A DNA stretch of 64,000 bases from Pseudomonadota bacterium (GTDB lineage Bacteria; Pseudomonadota; Gammaproteobacteria; Steroidobacterales; Steroidobacteraceae): positions 1-64,000 of the forward strand of contig JADJXW010000011.1 of NCBI GenBank assembly GCA_016720075.1. Direction: 5' to 3'. Shown in pieces: positions 52,836-60,370 of this stretch. The translations under genes and the position numbers were made by a program. The notes below the pieces were generated by a model that was given only the letters and a program-made list of their open reading frames with translations, was not told the origin of the DNA and made no database searches. Within the stretch, counting starts at the first letter, position 1. Each line of letters starts with the position of its first letter.

Positions 52836-53272
52836 TTACCGCCTGCGGTCAGGGACCTCTGGACGGTCTGGTCGAACAGTTGAGCCTGTTCCGGAGTCAG
52901 CACGGCGCGCATGGCCAGGACGTGAAGGATGGTCTGCTTCTGCAACTCACCCATCGCATGATGGAAGCGATCCACGGCGGCCTGGACCTCGGGCGTGTAG
53001 GCATGTGAGGCTGAAATTGCCATGGAAAGATCCGCATTGGCTGCGCGCATCTCCGCCTGCAGCGCCTCCTGGCGCGCGGTCTGCTCGCGCTCAAGGCCTT
53101 CGATCCGCATCTGCTGCTCGGCAGTCAGCCCCAGTTTCGCGTGGACCAGCTCGTGCAGCGGAGTCTGCGCATGCATGTGATGAGTGACGTAAGTTGCACC
53201 CGCCCAAGCGCCAATTCCCGCCAGCAGGAGTGACAGCCCCAGCGTAAGCAGAATGCTCCGGGTGACACTCAT
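52832..53272 (-). CDS. cnrX: Periplasmic metal sensor, CnrX-like
   Basis: 146 residues. One N-terminal membrane helix (ILLTLGLSLLLAGIGAWAGA) is followed by a His- and Met-containing segment VTHHMHAQTPLHELVHAKLG. An all-helical domain (LTAEQQMRIEGLEREQTARQ, VQAAVDRFHHAMGELQKQTI) ends with VLTPEQAQLFDQTVQ, the LTxxQ-type repeat. The HxHxxx-Glu-His ligands correspond to the metal site of CnrX. It is anchored in the inner membrane facing the periplasm and signals to CnrY. It overlaps cnrY by 1 bp and cnrH by 4 bp. Confidence 0.85.
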   Translation of the reverse strand: MSVTRSILLTLGLSLLLAGIGAWAGATYVTHHMHAQTPLHELVHAKLGLTAEQQMRIEGLEREQTARQEALQAEMRAANADLSMAISASHAYTPEVQAAVDRFHHAMGELQKQTILHVLAMRAVLTPEQAQLFDQTVQRSLTAGGK

Positions 53273-53559
53273 CAGGCGCCTGCCAGCAATGTGGAGGGCG
53301 CGAGGTCAGTGCCGACAGCAAACGTGTCCAGGGCAGGAGCACGTATGACAGATACAGCCATGGCTCCACCGGCAAACGCGCCAATCAGCAGCGCAACACT
53401 CAGTGCAATGTAACGCGCGGGCGTCAACGCCGAGATGGCGCGGTTCTGTTGTCGGAGTCTGGTGATGTCCCCACTGATCCGGGCTTCGAGCCCGCCCAGG
53501 TTGCGGTCCGGGGGCATAGCAGCCAATTCCGCCATCCATGAGTCGAGATCGTTCTTCAC
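53272..53559 (-). CDS. cnrY: Membrane antisigma factor, CnrY-like
   Basis: 95 residues from a GTG at 53559, AGGAG about 11 bp upstream. The cytoplasmic N-terminus (LDSWMAELAAMPPDRNLGGL, EARISGDITRLRQQ) would wrap the sigma factor. A single helix (IALSVALLIGAFAGGAMAVS) crosses the membrane and a short periplasmic tail follows. Size and layout match CnrY. It is first of the Y-X-H trio. Between it and cusF lies GACTACGACTATAGTA (minus strand), a short tandem element that might be the autoregulated promoter. Confidence 0.75.
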   Translation of the reverse strand: MKNDLDSWMAELAAMPPDRNLGGLEARISGDITRLRQQNRAISALTPARYIALSVALLIGAFAGGAMAVSVIRAPALDTFAVGTDLAPSTLLAGA

Positions 53560-53599
53560 GCTTTGGGGCTCCTGAAGTGAGCAAATACTATAGTCGTAG

Positions 53600-53929
53600 T
53601 CATTGCGCCTGGATTGCAGTGATCTGGTTGCCGGGTGTCCGCACCGTGAACTTGACGTCCTGCCCTACCTTCAGAGCCTTGAGCAGCTCTGGCGCTGCCT
53701 GAAACGTCATGGTCATCGCCGGCCAGCCCAACGTGGGAATCGGCGCGTGATGGATGGTGACCTTGCCGGACTTGGCATCCAGGGCCTTGATCTGGCCTGA
53801 ACCCTCGCTTCCGGGCAGATCAGCCGCCGCTTCCGGCGCGTGTTCCGTGTGACCTTCATGCGCGTTGACCTGGGCAAGTGCAGGACCGGTCATCGCCAGT
53901 GCTGCGGCAATCCAAAGTACTTTGAACAT
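53600..53929 (-). CDS. cusF: Periplasmic copper chaperone CusF
   Basis: 109 residues from the ATG at 53929, after GGAGG. Signal peptide FKVLWIAAALAMTGPALA. The OB-fold domain has SGQIKALDAKSGKVTIHHAP, then the Cu(I) site PIPTLGWPAMTMTFQ: His upstream, Trp and two Met as in CusF, where Trp makes a cation-pi contact. A His-rich linker (NAHEGHTEHAPEA) adds sites. It delivers Cu(I) or Ag(I) to CusB/CusA, here encoded 13 kb away rather than within cusCBA. It is divergent from the multicopper oxidase copA. Confidence 0.92.
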   Translation of the reverse strand: MFKVLWIAAALAMTGPALAQVNAHEGHTEHAPEAAADLPGSEGSGQIKALDAKSGKVTIHHAPIPTLGWPAMTMTFQAAPELLKALKVGQDVKFTVRTPGNQITAIQAQ

Positions 53930-54001
53930 GTGACCTCCGTGAGAGGGCTTGGGCGGCGGGGCCGGGCTCCTCAATTGGCATACGCGCCGGCAGCTGCATA
54001 G

Positions 54002-54023
54002 CCCTCAACTAAATAGCTGAGGG
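54002..54023. promoter_or_regulatory. Dyad between divergent cusF and copA
   Basis: CCCTCA (54002-54007) and TGAGGG (54018-54023) are perfect complements, with CTA and TAG also pairing inside and a single mismatch. The centre is AT-rich (TAAATA). It lies 73 bp from the cusF start and 29 bp from the copA start. It does not resemble the known CopR box. It could be an operator for an unlinked two-component regulator. Confidence 0.4.
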
Positions 54024-54051
54024 ATGGGGTGTGGCTGGCGCGTAACCCCCA

Positions 54052-55872
54052 ATGAGTGCTCCATCACATGATCGGCAGACCATGAAGACAATTGATCGGC
54101 GAAGCCTTCTGCGCAGTGCAGCGCTCCTGGGAGGAGGGCTGGCCGCAGCGCGGATGCCCGCCTGGGGGGCTCCGGCCGCCGGCATCGCTGCCATGCCGAC
54201 TCTGACCGGTGAGGAACTGAAACTCACCATCGAGCGTGGTCAATGGGCCATCGATGGTCGCCACGGGCGGGCGGTGCTGATCAATGGAAGCATGCCCGGG
54301 CCCTTGCTGCGCTTGAAGGAAGGACAGAATCTGCACATCTCGGTGGAAAACCGGATGGACGAAGAAACCTCGGTCCACTGGCATGGCGTCCTGACACCGG
54401 TCCACATGGACGGAGTCCCCGGGATCAGTTTCCCGGGGATCGCTCCGCACAGCACATTTGTCTACGAGTTTCCGGTCGTGCAGACCGGCACGTACTGGTA
54501 CCACTCGCACAGCGGATTCCAGGAACTCGAAGGGATGTTCGCACCGATCATCGTCGACCCGCGGGGACCCGATCCAGTGGCGTACGACCGCGAGCATGTG
54601 GTGATGCTGTCGGACTACAGTTTCATGGCTCCCGCAAACGTGCTTCAGAAGCTGAAGCAGGAAGGCGGGGTGTTCAACTACCAGCGCCAGACGCTCGGTG
54701 GGCTCTTGTCGGGCAGGGATCAGGCTTTCAATGAGCGGCGTGCCTGGGCGCGGATGCTCATGGATCCCACGGACATCTCGGATGTCACCGGTGCCGTGCT
54801 CAGCTACCTGGTGAACGGACATGGGCCGCAAGACAACTGGACAGGACTGTTCAAGCCCGGTGAGCGAGTGCGCCTTCGGTTCATCAACGCCGGCGCGCAG
54901 ACGATCTTCAATGTACGCATCCCGGGACTGAAGCTCTCGATCGTCGCGACGGATGGCCAGCTGGTCCGGCCGGTCGAGGTGGACGAATTCCAGATCGCCA
55001 ATGGCGAAACCTACGACGTCATCGTCCAGCCCTCCGAGGAGAAGGCGTTCGCCATCGTCGCGGAGGCTGTGGATCGATCCGGCATGGCCAGTGCGACGAT
55101 TGCTCCGCGCATTGGCATGGTCGCTCCGGTGCCTGCGCTGCGGCCGCGGCCGCTGGATCGGATGAAGGACATGGGAATGGACATGTCCAGCATGTCGCAC
55201 GGCCAGGAGGCCGGTCCCGACTCCCACGCCGATCACACCGGGCATGTCGCTGTACCCGGCATGGCGGCACCGGCAGCGCGCGGTACAGATGTTATGGCTG
55301 ACATGCCCGGCATATCGATGTCCATGCTGGATCCCCTGAATGCCCCGCAAGTGAAACTGGGTCCAGGCGTGCAGATGATCTCACCGCTCCCCAGGGATCG
55401 AACGGGTGAGCCCGGGCAGGGTCTGGAGAGCGTTGGTCACCGGGTGCTGGTCTATCAGGATCTGGTTGCCCTTGAGCGCAATCCGGATGTCAGGCCACCC
55501 ACGCGAAGCCTCGAGATCCATCTGACGGGCAACATGGAGCGCTTTATCTGGGGTTTCGATGGTCGCAAGTACAGCGAGACCACGGCTCCCTACATGTTCC
55601 GGACCGGTGAGCGCGTTCGCGTCACTCTGGTGAACGACACGATGATGGCCCACCCGATTCACCTGCACGGGCACTTCTTCGAGCTTGCGCACGGTCCCGA
55701 AGGATTTCACCCGCGCAAGCACACGATCAATGTCCTTCCAGGCGGCAAGGTAGGCTGGGATTTTACGCCGGAGGCCGGCGACTGGGCTTTCCACTGCCAC
55801 ATGTTCATGCACATGGCAGTGGGCATGTTCCAGGTATTCGCCGTGCGACCGCTGCCGGAGAAGCGCTCGTGA
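54052..55872 (+). CDS. copA: Multicopper oxidase, copper resistance protein CopA
   Basis: 606 residues. ATG at 54052 or, more likely for export, 54082 (MKTIDRRSLLRSAALLGGG), a twin-arginine signal. Copper ligands are in HWHGVL, YWYHSHSG, HPIHLHGHFFE and the terminal HCHMFMHMAVGMF. Between the second and third cupredoxin domains is a Met/His-rich insertion (RMKDMGMDMSSMSHGQEA to MADMPGISMSMLD) that binds extra Cu. It oxidises Cu(I) to Cu(II) in the periplasm. It is first gene of a copABC-DUF2933-DUF411-copD operon and overlaps copB by 4 bp. Confidence 0.94.
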   Translation: MSAPSHDRQTMKTIDRRSLLRSAALLGGGLAAARMPAWGAPAAGIAAMPTLTGEELKLTIERGQWAIDGRHGRAVLINGSMPGPLLRLKEGQNLHISVENRMDEETSVHWHGVLTPVHMDGVPGISFPGIAPHSTFVYEFPVVQTGTYWYHSHSGFQELEGMFAPIIVDPRGPDPVAYDREHVVMLSDYSFMAPANVLQKLKQEGGVFNYQRQTLGGLLSGRDQAFNERRAWARMLMDPTDISDVTGAVLSYLVNGHGPQDNWTGLFKPGERVRLRFINAGAQTIFNVRIPGLKLSIVATDGQLVRPVEVDEFQIANGETYDVIVQPSEEKAFAIVAEAVDRSGMASATIAPRIGMVAPVPALRPRPLDRMKDMGMDMSSMSHGQEAGPDSHADHTGHVAVPGMAAPAARGTDVMADMPGISMSMLDPLNAPQVKLGPGVQMISPLPRDRTGEPGQGLESVGHRVLVYQDLVALERNPDVRPPTRSLEIHLTGNMERFIWGFDGRKYSETTAPYMFRTGERVRVTLVNDTMMAHPIHLHGHFFELAHGPEGFHPRKHTINVLPGGKVGWDFTPEAGDWAFHCHMFMHMAVGMFQVFAVRPLPEKRS

Positions 55873-56672
55873 GGCGGGTTGCCTGCATGGCATTGCTGCC
55901 CTTGATCCTGTTGCTGCCATTTGCGGCGGACGCAGCGCAAGACGCACCAGAAGTACCCACCTGGATGGGAGACTTTGCCGCAGATCGCTATTTTGATCCG
56001 AAAGCGATGCATCACGCACGAGAGATGGTCAAGGAAGAGATGGGCGGGATGCGCTTTTCGAAGGTGATGCTCAACCTGGCCGAGTATCGGCCGGCCGCTG
56101 GCAGCGATGGCTACCGTTGGGACGGGGAGTCCTGGTTCGGTGGCGACGTTCATCGATTCGTCCTTCGGACCTCTGGCGAGGGGACGGGAGAAAGGGTGGA
56201 GTCCGGGGACGTGCAGGCGCTGTATTCCAGGGCCGTTGGCCGTTACACCGATCTGCAGATCGGGCTGCGCCAGGACTTCGAGCCCCACGGCCGGACCTAC
56301 GCAAGCGTCGGGGCGCAGAGCCTGCTTCCGTACTGGTTCGATCTCGAAGGAGCGCTGTTTCTTTCCACGAAGGGTGAGCTTCTGGCTCGCGCGGAGGCGA
56401 GCTACGACCTGCGACTGCTTCAGCGCCTGGTGCTTCAGCCACGGGCGGAGGTGAACCTGGCCTCGCAGGATAGCGCCGCGACGCGAACCGGCTCGGGCCT
56501 GTCGAGCGCAGAGGGTGGCCTGCGGTTGCGTTATGAAATCCGTCGGGAGTTCGCACCCTATGTGGGTGTGTCCTGGAAAAAGAGGTTTGGAAAGACGGCT
56601 GACTACTGGACAGCCGCGGGTGATTCCAGGCACGCGACGACGTTTGTCGCGGGCCTGCGTGCCTGGTTCTGA
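55869..56672 (+). CDS. copB: Copper resistance outer membrane protein CopB
   Basis: 267 residues, GTG start overlapping the copA stop. The signal peptide (LLPLILLLPFAADA) is followed by MHHAREMVKEEMGGMRFSKV, the usual start of the CopB beta-barrel domain. EYRPAAGSDGYRWDGESWFG, RAVGRYTDLQIGLRQDFEP and GLRLRYEIRREFAPYVGVSW are typical strands, and it ends in Phe (RAWF), a good outer-membrane signal. The long Met/His-rich N-terminal repeat found in some CopB proteins is absent, so this is a short form. It is thought to bind or limit entry of Cu. Confidence 0.9.
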   Translation: MRRVACMALLPLILLLPFAADAAQDAPEVPTWMGDFAADRYFDPKAMHHAREMVKEEMGGMRFSKVMLNLAEYRPAAGSDGYRWDGESWFGGDVHRFVLRTSGEGTGERVESGDVQALYSRAVGRYTDLQIGLRQDFEPHGRTYASVGAQSLLPYWFDLEGALFLSTKGELLARAEASYDLRLLQRLVLQPRAEVNLASQDSAATRTGSGLSSAEGGLRLRYEIRREFAPYVGVSWKKRFGKTADYWTAAGDSRHATTFVAGLRAWF

Positions 56673-56698
56673 GTTCTGAATTGACAAAGGAGACGAAC

Positions 56699-57229
56699 AT
56701 GAATACTAGAGCAGTGATTGCAATGGTGGTACTTGCCCTCCCGGTGGCCACGTTCGCGCACGCGCATCTGGAGAGTTCGGTGCCGGCCAAGGGCAGTACC
56801 GTCCAGGCAAGTCCCGGCAAGGTCGAACTCGTTTTCAACGAACCGGTTGGACTCACGGCCCTTAAGCTGCAGAAGAAGGGCGAAACCACCGTACGCGACC
56901 TCTCGCCGCTGCCGAAGGCGGATTCCGCATCCCTGTCGGTTCCCCTGGGCAAGCTTGCTGACGGCGACTACGTGCTGTCCTATGCGGGGGTGAGTTCCGA
57001 TCAGCACGTGTCCAAGGGCACCATCGAGTTCAAGGTGTCTGCCACCGCCAAGCCGTCGATGGGCGGCATGTCCGGGATGAAGGAAGGTTGCTGCAAGGAA
57101 ATGATGGAACACATGCATGGTGAGGCAGGCGCGGGCAAAGCGGACCCTGGCGCTGCGAAGCCGGCCGCCCCTGTCGCACCCGCTGCACCGGCGGAGCATG
57201 ATCACAATCATCCTGATGCGGTGAAGTAG
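56699..57229 (+). CDS. copC: Periplasmic copper-binding protein CopC with Met/Cys/His-rich tail
   Basis: 176 residues from the ATG at 56699 (AAAGGAGA upstream). After the signal peptide (FAHAHLESSVPAKG) the mature N-terminal His gives the Cu(II) site. GKVELVFNEPVGLTALKL and YVLSYAGVSSDQHVSKGTIE complete the CopC cupredoxin. Beyond the usual end, residues about 115-176 add MGGMSGMKEGCCKEMMEHMH, an Ala/Pro linker and a terminal HDHNHPD, which could carry extra Cu(I) and Cu(II). It hands copper to CopD. Confidence 0.9.
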   Translation: MNTRAVIAMVVLALPVATFAHAHLESSVPAKGSTVQASPGKVELVFNEPVGLTALKLQKKGETTVRDLSPLPKADSASLSVPLGKLADGDYVLSYAGVSSDQHVSKGTIEFKVSATAKPSMGGMSGMKEGCCKEMMEHMHGEAGAGKADPGAAKPAAPVAPAAPAEHDHNHPDAVK

Positions 57230-57237
57230 GACACGCC

Positions 57238-57450
57238 ATGGGTACAGAAGCGGAGCCCGTGGAACATCGACATCGGCGGTCGAAGTGGGGAATCGCGCTG
57301 ATGATGCTTCTGGCGATCGGCATATTCGCCCTGCTGCGTGAGCATTGGGCTCACGTGGCGGGGTACTGGCCGTACCTGCTGTTGTTGGCCTGCCCTGTGA
57401 TGCATCTATTCGGTCACCATGGCGGCCACGGCCACGATCATGGAAAGTAG
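57238..57450 (+). CDS. DUF2933 small membrane protein
   Basis: 70 residues. RRSKWGIALMMLLAIGIFAL and HVAGYWPYLLLLACPVMHLF are two helices, followed by a His-rich tail GHHGGHGHDHGK. This is the usual DUF2933 layout, seen in copper and other metal loci. The WPYLLLLACPxMHLF segment with Cys and Met in the second helix and the His tail suggest metal contact at the inner membrane. Function is not established. It lies 8 bp after copC. Confidence 0.82.
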   Translation: MGTEAEPVEHRHRRSKWGIALMMLLAIGIFALLREHWAHVAGYWPYLLLLACPVMHLFGHHGGHGHDHGK

Positions 57451-57463
57451 GGAGCCCGCACAG

Positions 57464-58039
57464 ATGCACACGACCACGGAGACTGGGGAGTCGGGTAGGA
57501 AGGCTTTTCACAGGGCTATTCGCGGCTCCCTGGCCTTTGGTCTCCTGGCGTTTGTCGCGTGCTCGAATGTCGCTGACAGCGGGAAAGCCGCGGGTGTCGC
57601 TCCCGCTGCGCCTCTGGCTGCTGCCGGTCCGAACAGCAAGTTCAGCTCGGTATTGGTGGTCTACAAGAACGAGAGTTGCGGTTGCTGTGGCGAGTGGGTC
57701 AAGTATGTGCAGCAGGCAGGATTGCGGGTCGAAGTTCACAACCAGAGCAATCTCAATGACGTGAAGGTTCGCCTCGGCGTTCCGTATGCGAAGGGATCCT
57801 GCCACACGGCAGAAGTGGATGGATATCTCATCGAGGGGCATGTGCCGGTCGAAGACATTCGTCGCTTGCTGGCGGAGCGGCCTGATGCGAGGGGGCTGGT
57901 GGTGGCGGGCATGCCGGCCGGATCCCCTGGCATGGAGATGCCTGACGGGCACGCGGACGCGTATACGGTGGAGCTGGTCAATCGAGATGGCAGCACACAG
58001 CCGTTCTCGGAGCATGCTGCGGTGCCCCCGCGCCCGTGA
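57464..58039 (+). CDS. DUF411-family metal-binding lipoprotein, copy 2
   Basis: 191 residues from the ATG at 57464 (GGAG 10 bp upstream). A lipobox-like LAFVACS follows a hydrophobic stretch. The mature domain has SVLVVYKNESCGCCGEWVKY, VRLGVPYAKGSCHTAEVDGY, LIEGHVPVEDIRRLLAERPD and GLVVAGMPAGSPGMEMPDG. It is very close to the copy at 33728-34270, pointing to a duplication within the metal region. Here it sits inside the cop operon, supporting a copper role for both. Confidence 0.87.
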   Translation: MHTTTETGESGRKAFHRAIRGSLAFGLLAFVACSNVADSGKAAGVAPAAPLAAAGPNSKFSSVLVVYKNESCGCCGEWVKYVQQAGLRVEVHNQSNLNDVKVRLGVPYAKGSCHTAEVDGYLIEGHVPVEDIRRLLAERPDARGLVVAGMPAGSPGMEMPDGHADAYTVELVNRDGSTQPFSEHAAVPPRP

Positions 58040-58069
58040 TGCGCCGCGGTCCGAGTCCGTAGGCGCATT

Positions 58070-58930
58070 GTGGCCGTCGATATTGTTTCCATTGTTGTAC
58101 GCACGCTGGGCTTCGTGGTCCTGTTGCAGGCGGTGGGAATCATCCTGTTCACCGCCTTCTTCGGATGGCAGGAAAAAGGGTTGTCCGATGAACTGCGCGT
58201 GACCGCGCGCTGGATCGCGTTTGCTGGTCTGATGTTTGTGGGCATTCACCAGCTGCTGGAGGCCGCGCGAATGACCGGAGCCTTTGCCGGCATCATGGAA
58301 GTATCCCTGCAGCGGCGGGCGCTTGTTTCGAAGACGGGTCTCGCCAACGGCTTGCGGATGGCGGGCATGCTGGCAATCCTCTTTGGCGGAATCGGGTTCG
58401 GGCGGAGAACTGTGTTTCCAGGGCTGATCGGCGGGCTGCTTGTGGCGATTTCATTCACGGTCACGGGACATACGTCGATCAATCCATTGCGTGGTCTGCT
58501 TGCACCGATACTGGCGCTTCACTTGTGGGTGGTGGCGTTCTGGTTTGGTGCGTTGGGGCCTCTGTATCGCGCGACTGGACTTGAACCCGCGGTCGCCGCG
58601 GCGATCGTGGGTCGCTTCTCGAGTCTCGCCACCTGGATGGTGCCGGGCATTGCGGTGGCGGGCTTTTGTCTCGCGGCGGCAATCGTGCCGACATTGCGAG
58701 CGCTGTGGACTCCGTACGGCCAGTTGCTGACTGGCAAAGTAATGGCTTTTTCCGTCTTGATGGGACTCGCGTCCTTCAACAAGCTCAGGCTCGGCCCGGC
58801 CCTGGAGCAGGGCAGTCCGACCGCCATCAGGGCGCTACGCTACAGCCTGATGACGGAGTTCGTACTCATCGCGGCCGTGCTGGTCATGACGGCGACAATG
58901 ACGACATTGTATTCACCGACGGTGGAGTAG
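58070..58930 (+). CDS. copD: Copper resistance inner membrane protein CopD
   Basis: 286 residues from the GTG at 58070. About eight hydrophobic helices, with FGRRTVFPGLIGGLLVAISF, the segment TVTGHTSINPLRGLLAPILA and LHLWVVAFWFGALGPLYRAT (conserved His residues in helices), typical of CopD. It is thought to carry copper from CopC across the inner membrane for cuproenzymes or the resistance response. It is last gene of the cop operon, and an inverted repeat follows directly. Confidence 0.9.
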   Translation: MAVDIVSIVVRTLGFVVLLQAVGIILFTAFFGWQEKGLSDELRVTARWIAFAGLMFVGIHQLLEAARMTGAFAGIMEVSLQRRALVSKTGLANGLRMAGMLAILFGGIGFGRRTVFPGLIGGLLVAISFTVTGHTSINPLRGLLAPILALHLWVVAFWFGALGPLYRATGLEPAVAAAIVGRFSSLATWMVPGIAVAGFCLAAAIVPTLRALWTPYGQLLTGKVMAFSVLMGLASFNKLRLGPALEQGSPTAIRALRYSLMTEFVLIAAVLVMTATMTTLYSPTVE

Positions 58931-58946
58931 CAGCTTGTCCAAGCTG
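58931..58946. terminator. Palindrome between convergent copD and the ATP-grasp-like gene
   Basis: CAGCTTG-TC-CAAGCTG is a perfect dyad directly after the copD stop and 17 bp from the end of the opposing gene. Without a T-run it is a weak bidirectional terminator candidate. Confidence 0.35.
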
Positions 58947-58962
58947 TGCCTCCTGCACAGCC

Positions 58963-60279
58963 TCAGGCTCTATCCAGCGTCAGCACTGGAGCGAAGCCGC
59001 CTCCGGGCGTGCGAAAGTTGGTGGTCTGTCCCTGATACAGGCGTGCCGCATAGCACAGGGCCCTTCCCTCGTAGGCGTAACAGCGCAGATCCACCTTCAG
59101 TGCCGGCGCGCCGGGAGCGGTGTGACGCTGACTCGGTGGCACGATCGCCTGTGCGACGTAGGGCTGGGAGGCCATCTGCTCCCACGTCTTGTGGGTGAGT
59201 TTGTCGCCCCGGTAACTGGCGCGGCTTCCAAAGCCGGCCGCCGGTTTGAAGAACCATTGGCGTCGTGTCTCCCACAGATGCTCGCGATTGTCCGCTGACA
59301 GCAGCTCGGTCCGCGGCACGACGCTGGCCAGGCGCAACTGCTGTTCTGGCGACAACCCGGTCCGGGCGAGAAACGCCGGCTGGCACAGCAGACTCAGGTT
59401 CCGTTTGTCGGCCCACAGCGCGTGCGCGCGTGGATGTGGGCTGAGGGCCACGTTGTCATCCAGAAAGGCCTGTCGCAGTGGTTGCAGCGACGCCGCCTCC
59501 AGGGCGAAGTCGGTGAGGCGGTTGTAGACAAATCCGACGCGCTGAGCACCCAGCCGCAATGCGCCATCGGCATAGTGCAGTTCGGCCGGATCACAAATGA
59601 TCGTGCGATGACCTCGAAGTTCAAGCAAGCGCTTGAACAACACGAACTCGGCATACAGGTATTGCTGCTCAGGGGCTTGATCGGTAATGGCCACCAGGGA
59701 GTCCATGCCGGGCCCTCCCTGCAACTGCCACTCATGGAGCAGGGCGTCGACTGCGGCACTTTCGGCATCGGCAATGGCTGCAGGCGCACTCAGATGCGGC
59801 AGGCAAAGTCGCTGGGCCCGGGCAAGAGTGGCGTTGAGCAACAGCCCGCCAGGATTTGTATTGATCTCGATCAACCTCGGTCCGTCTGGTCCCAGGTGAA
59901 AATCGAAACCCAGCAGGCCGCCGGGAGATCCTGGATCATGGTTGGCAATGGCTGGCGCCCAGGACATGGCTGCGGCCACGTACTCGGGGGTCGCCACCAC
60001 CTGGGTCAACGCCTGCACTGTTGCGGTCATGAGCGCCACTGTCGGCGTCGGTACGAAAATCGGCAGTGACGAGAACAGATGTGCATGAGCATCGGTCAGT
60101 CGCACCGATGTGCCGTCCGCGTCCAGCAGGGAATTGAGCTGTTCCTTTACCGCATTCGGGTCGACCGCGACGCAGAAACAATCTCGGTGCAGAGCCTCCG
60201 CCGTGGCATCCTCGACGCACGAAGCGCCGCAACCGTCATCCAGGACGCGGCGAACAGTCTGCTGGACATCGTCCTTCAC
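58963..60279 (-). CDS. ATP-grasp-like protein of unknown substrate
   Basis: About 438 residues if the GTG at 60279 is used (GAGG 6 bp upstream). Earlier in-frame starts at 60342 and 60432 exist, the last inside the neighbouring PepSY gene. Motifs are GLLGFDFHLGPDGPRLIEIN followed by TNPGGLLLN (an ATP-grasp-like acidic plus Asn metal motif), REHLWETRRQWFFKPAAGFG with SRASYRGDKLT (lysine and glycine-rich loop), and VDLRCYAYEGRALCYAARLY near the end. The motif order suggests a permuted ATP-grasp as in glutathionylspermidine-synthase-like proteins. This is not certain. It is probably co-transcribed with the PepSY gene upstream. Confidence 0.6.
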   Translation of the reverse strand: MKDDVQQTVRRVLDDGCGASCVEDATAEALHRDCFCVAVDPNAVKEQLNSLLDADGTSVRLTDAHAHLFSSLPIFVPTPTVALMTATVQALTQVVATPEYVAAAMSWAPAIANHDPGSPGGLLGFDFHLGPDGPRLIEINTNPGGLLLNATLARAQRLCLPHLSAPAAIADAESAAVDALLHEWQLQGGPGMDSLVAITDQAPEQQYLYAEFVLFKRLLELRGHRTIICDPAELHYADGALRLGAQRVGFVYNRLTDFALEAASLQPLRQAFLDDNVALSPHPRAHALWADKRNLSLLCQPAFLARTGLSPEQQLRLASVVPRTELLSADNREHLWETRRQWFFKPAAGFGSRASYRGDKLTHKTWEQMASQPYVAQAIVPPSQRHTAPGAPALKVDLRCYAYEGRALCYAARLYQGQTTNFRTPGGGFAPVLTLDRA

Positions 60280-60370
60280 GGAAACCTCGCTGGAGCAGGC
60301 CGTGACACCAGATCCGCGCCGGTCCAGTGCGCCCCTGAACATGCATCGAATAGCGCCTGGCTCTTGGCGC

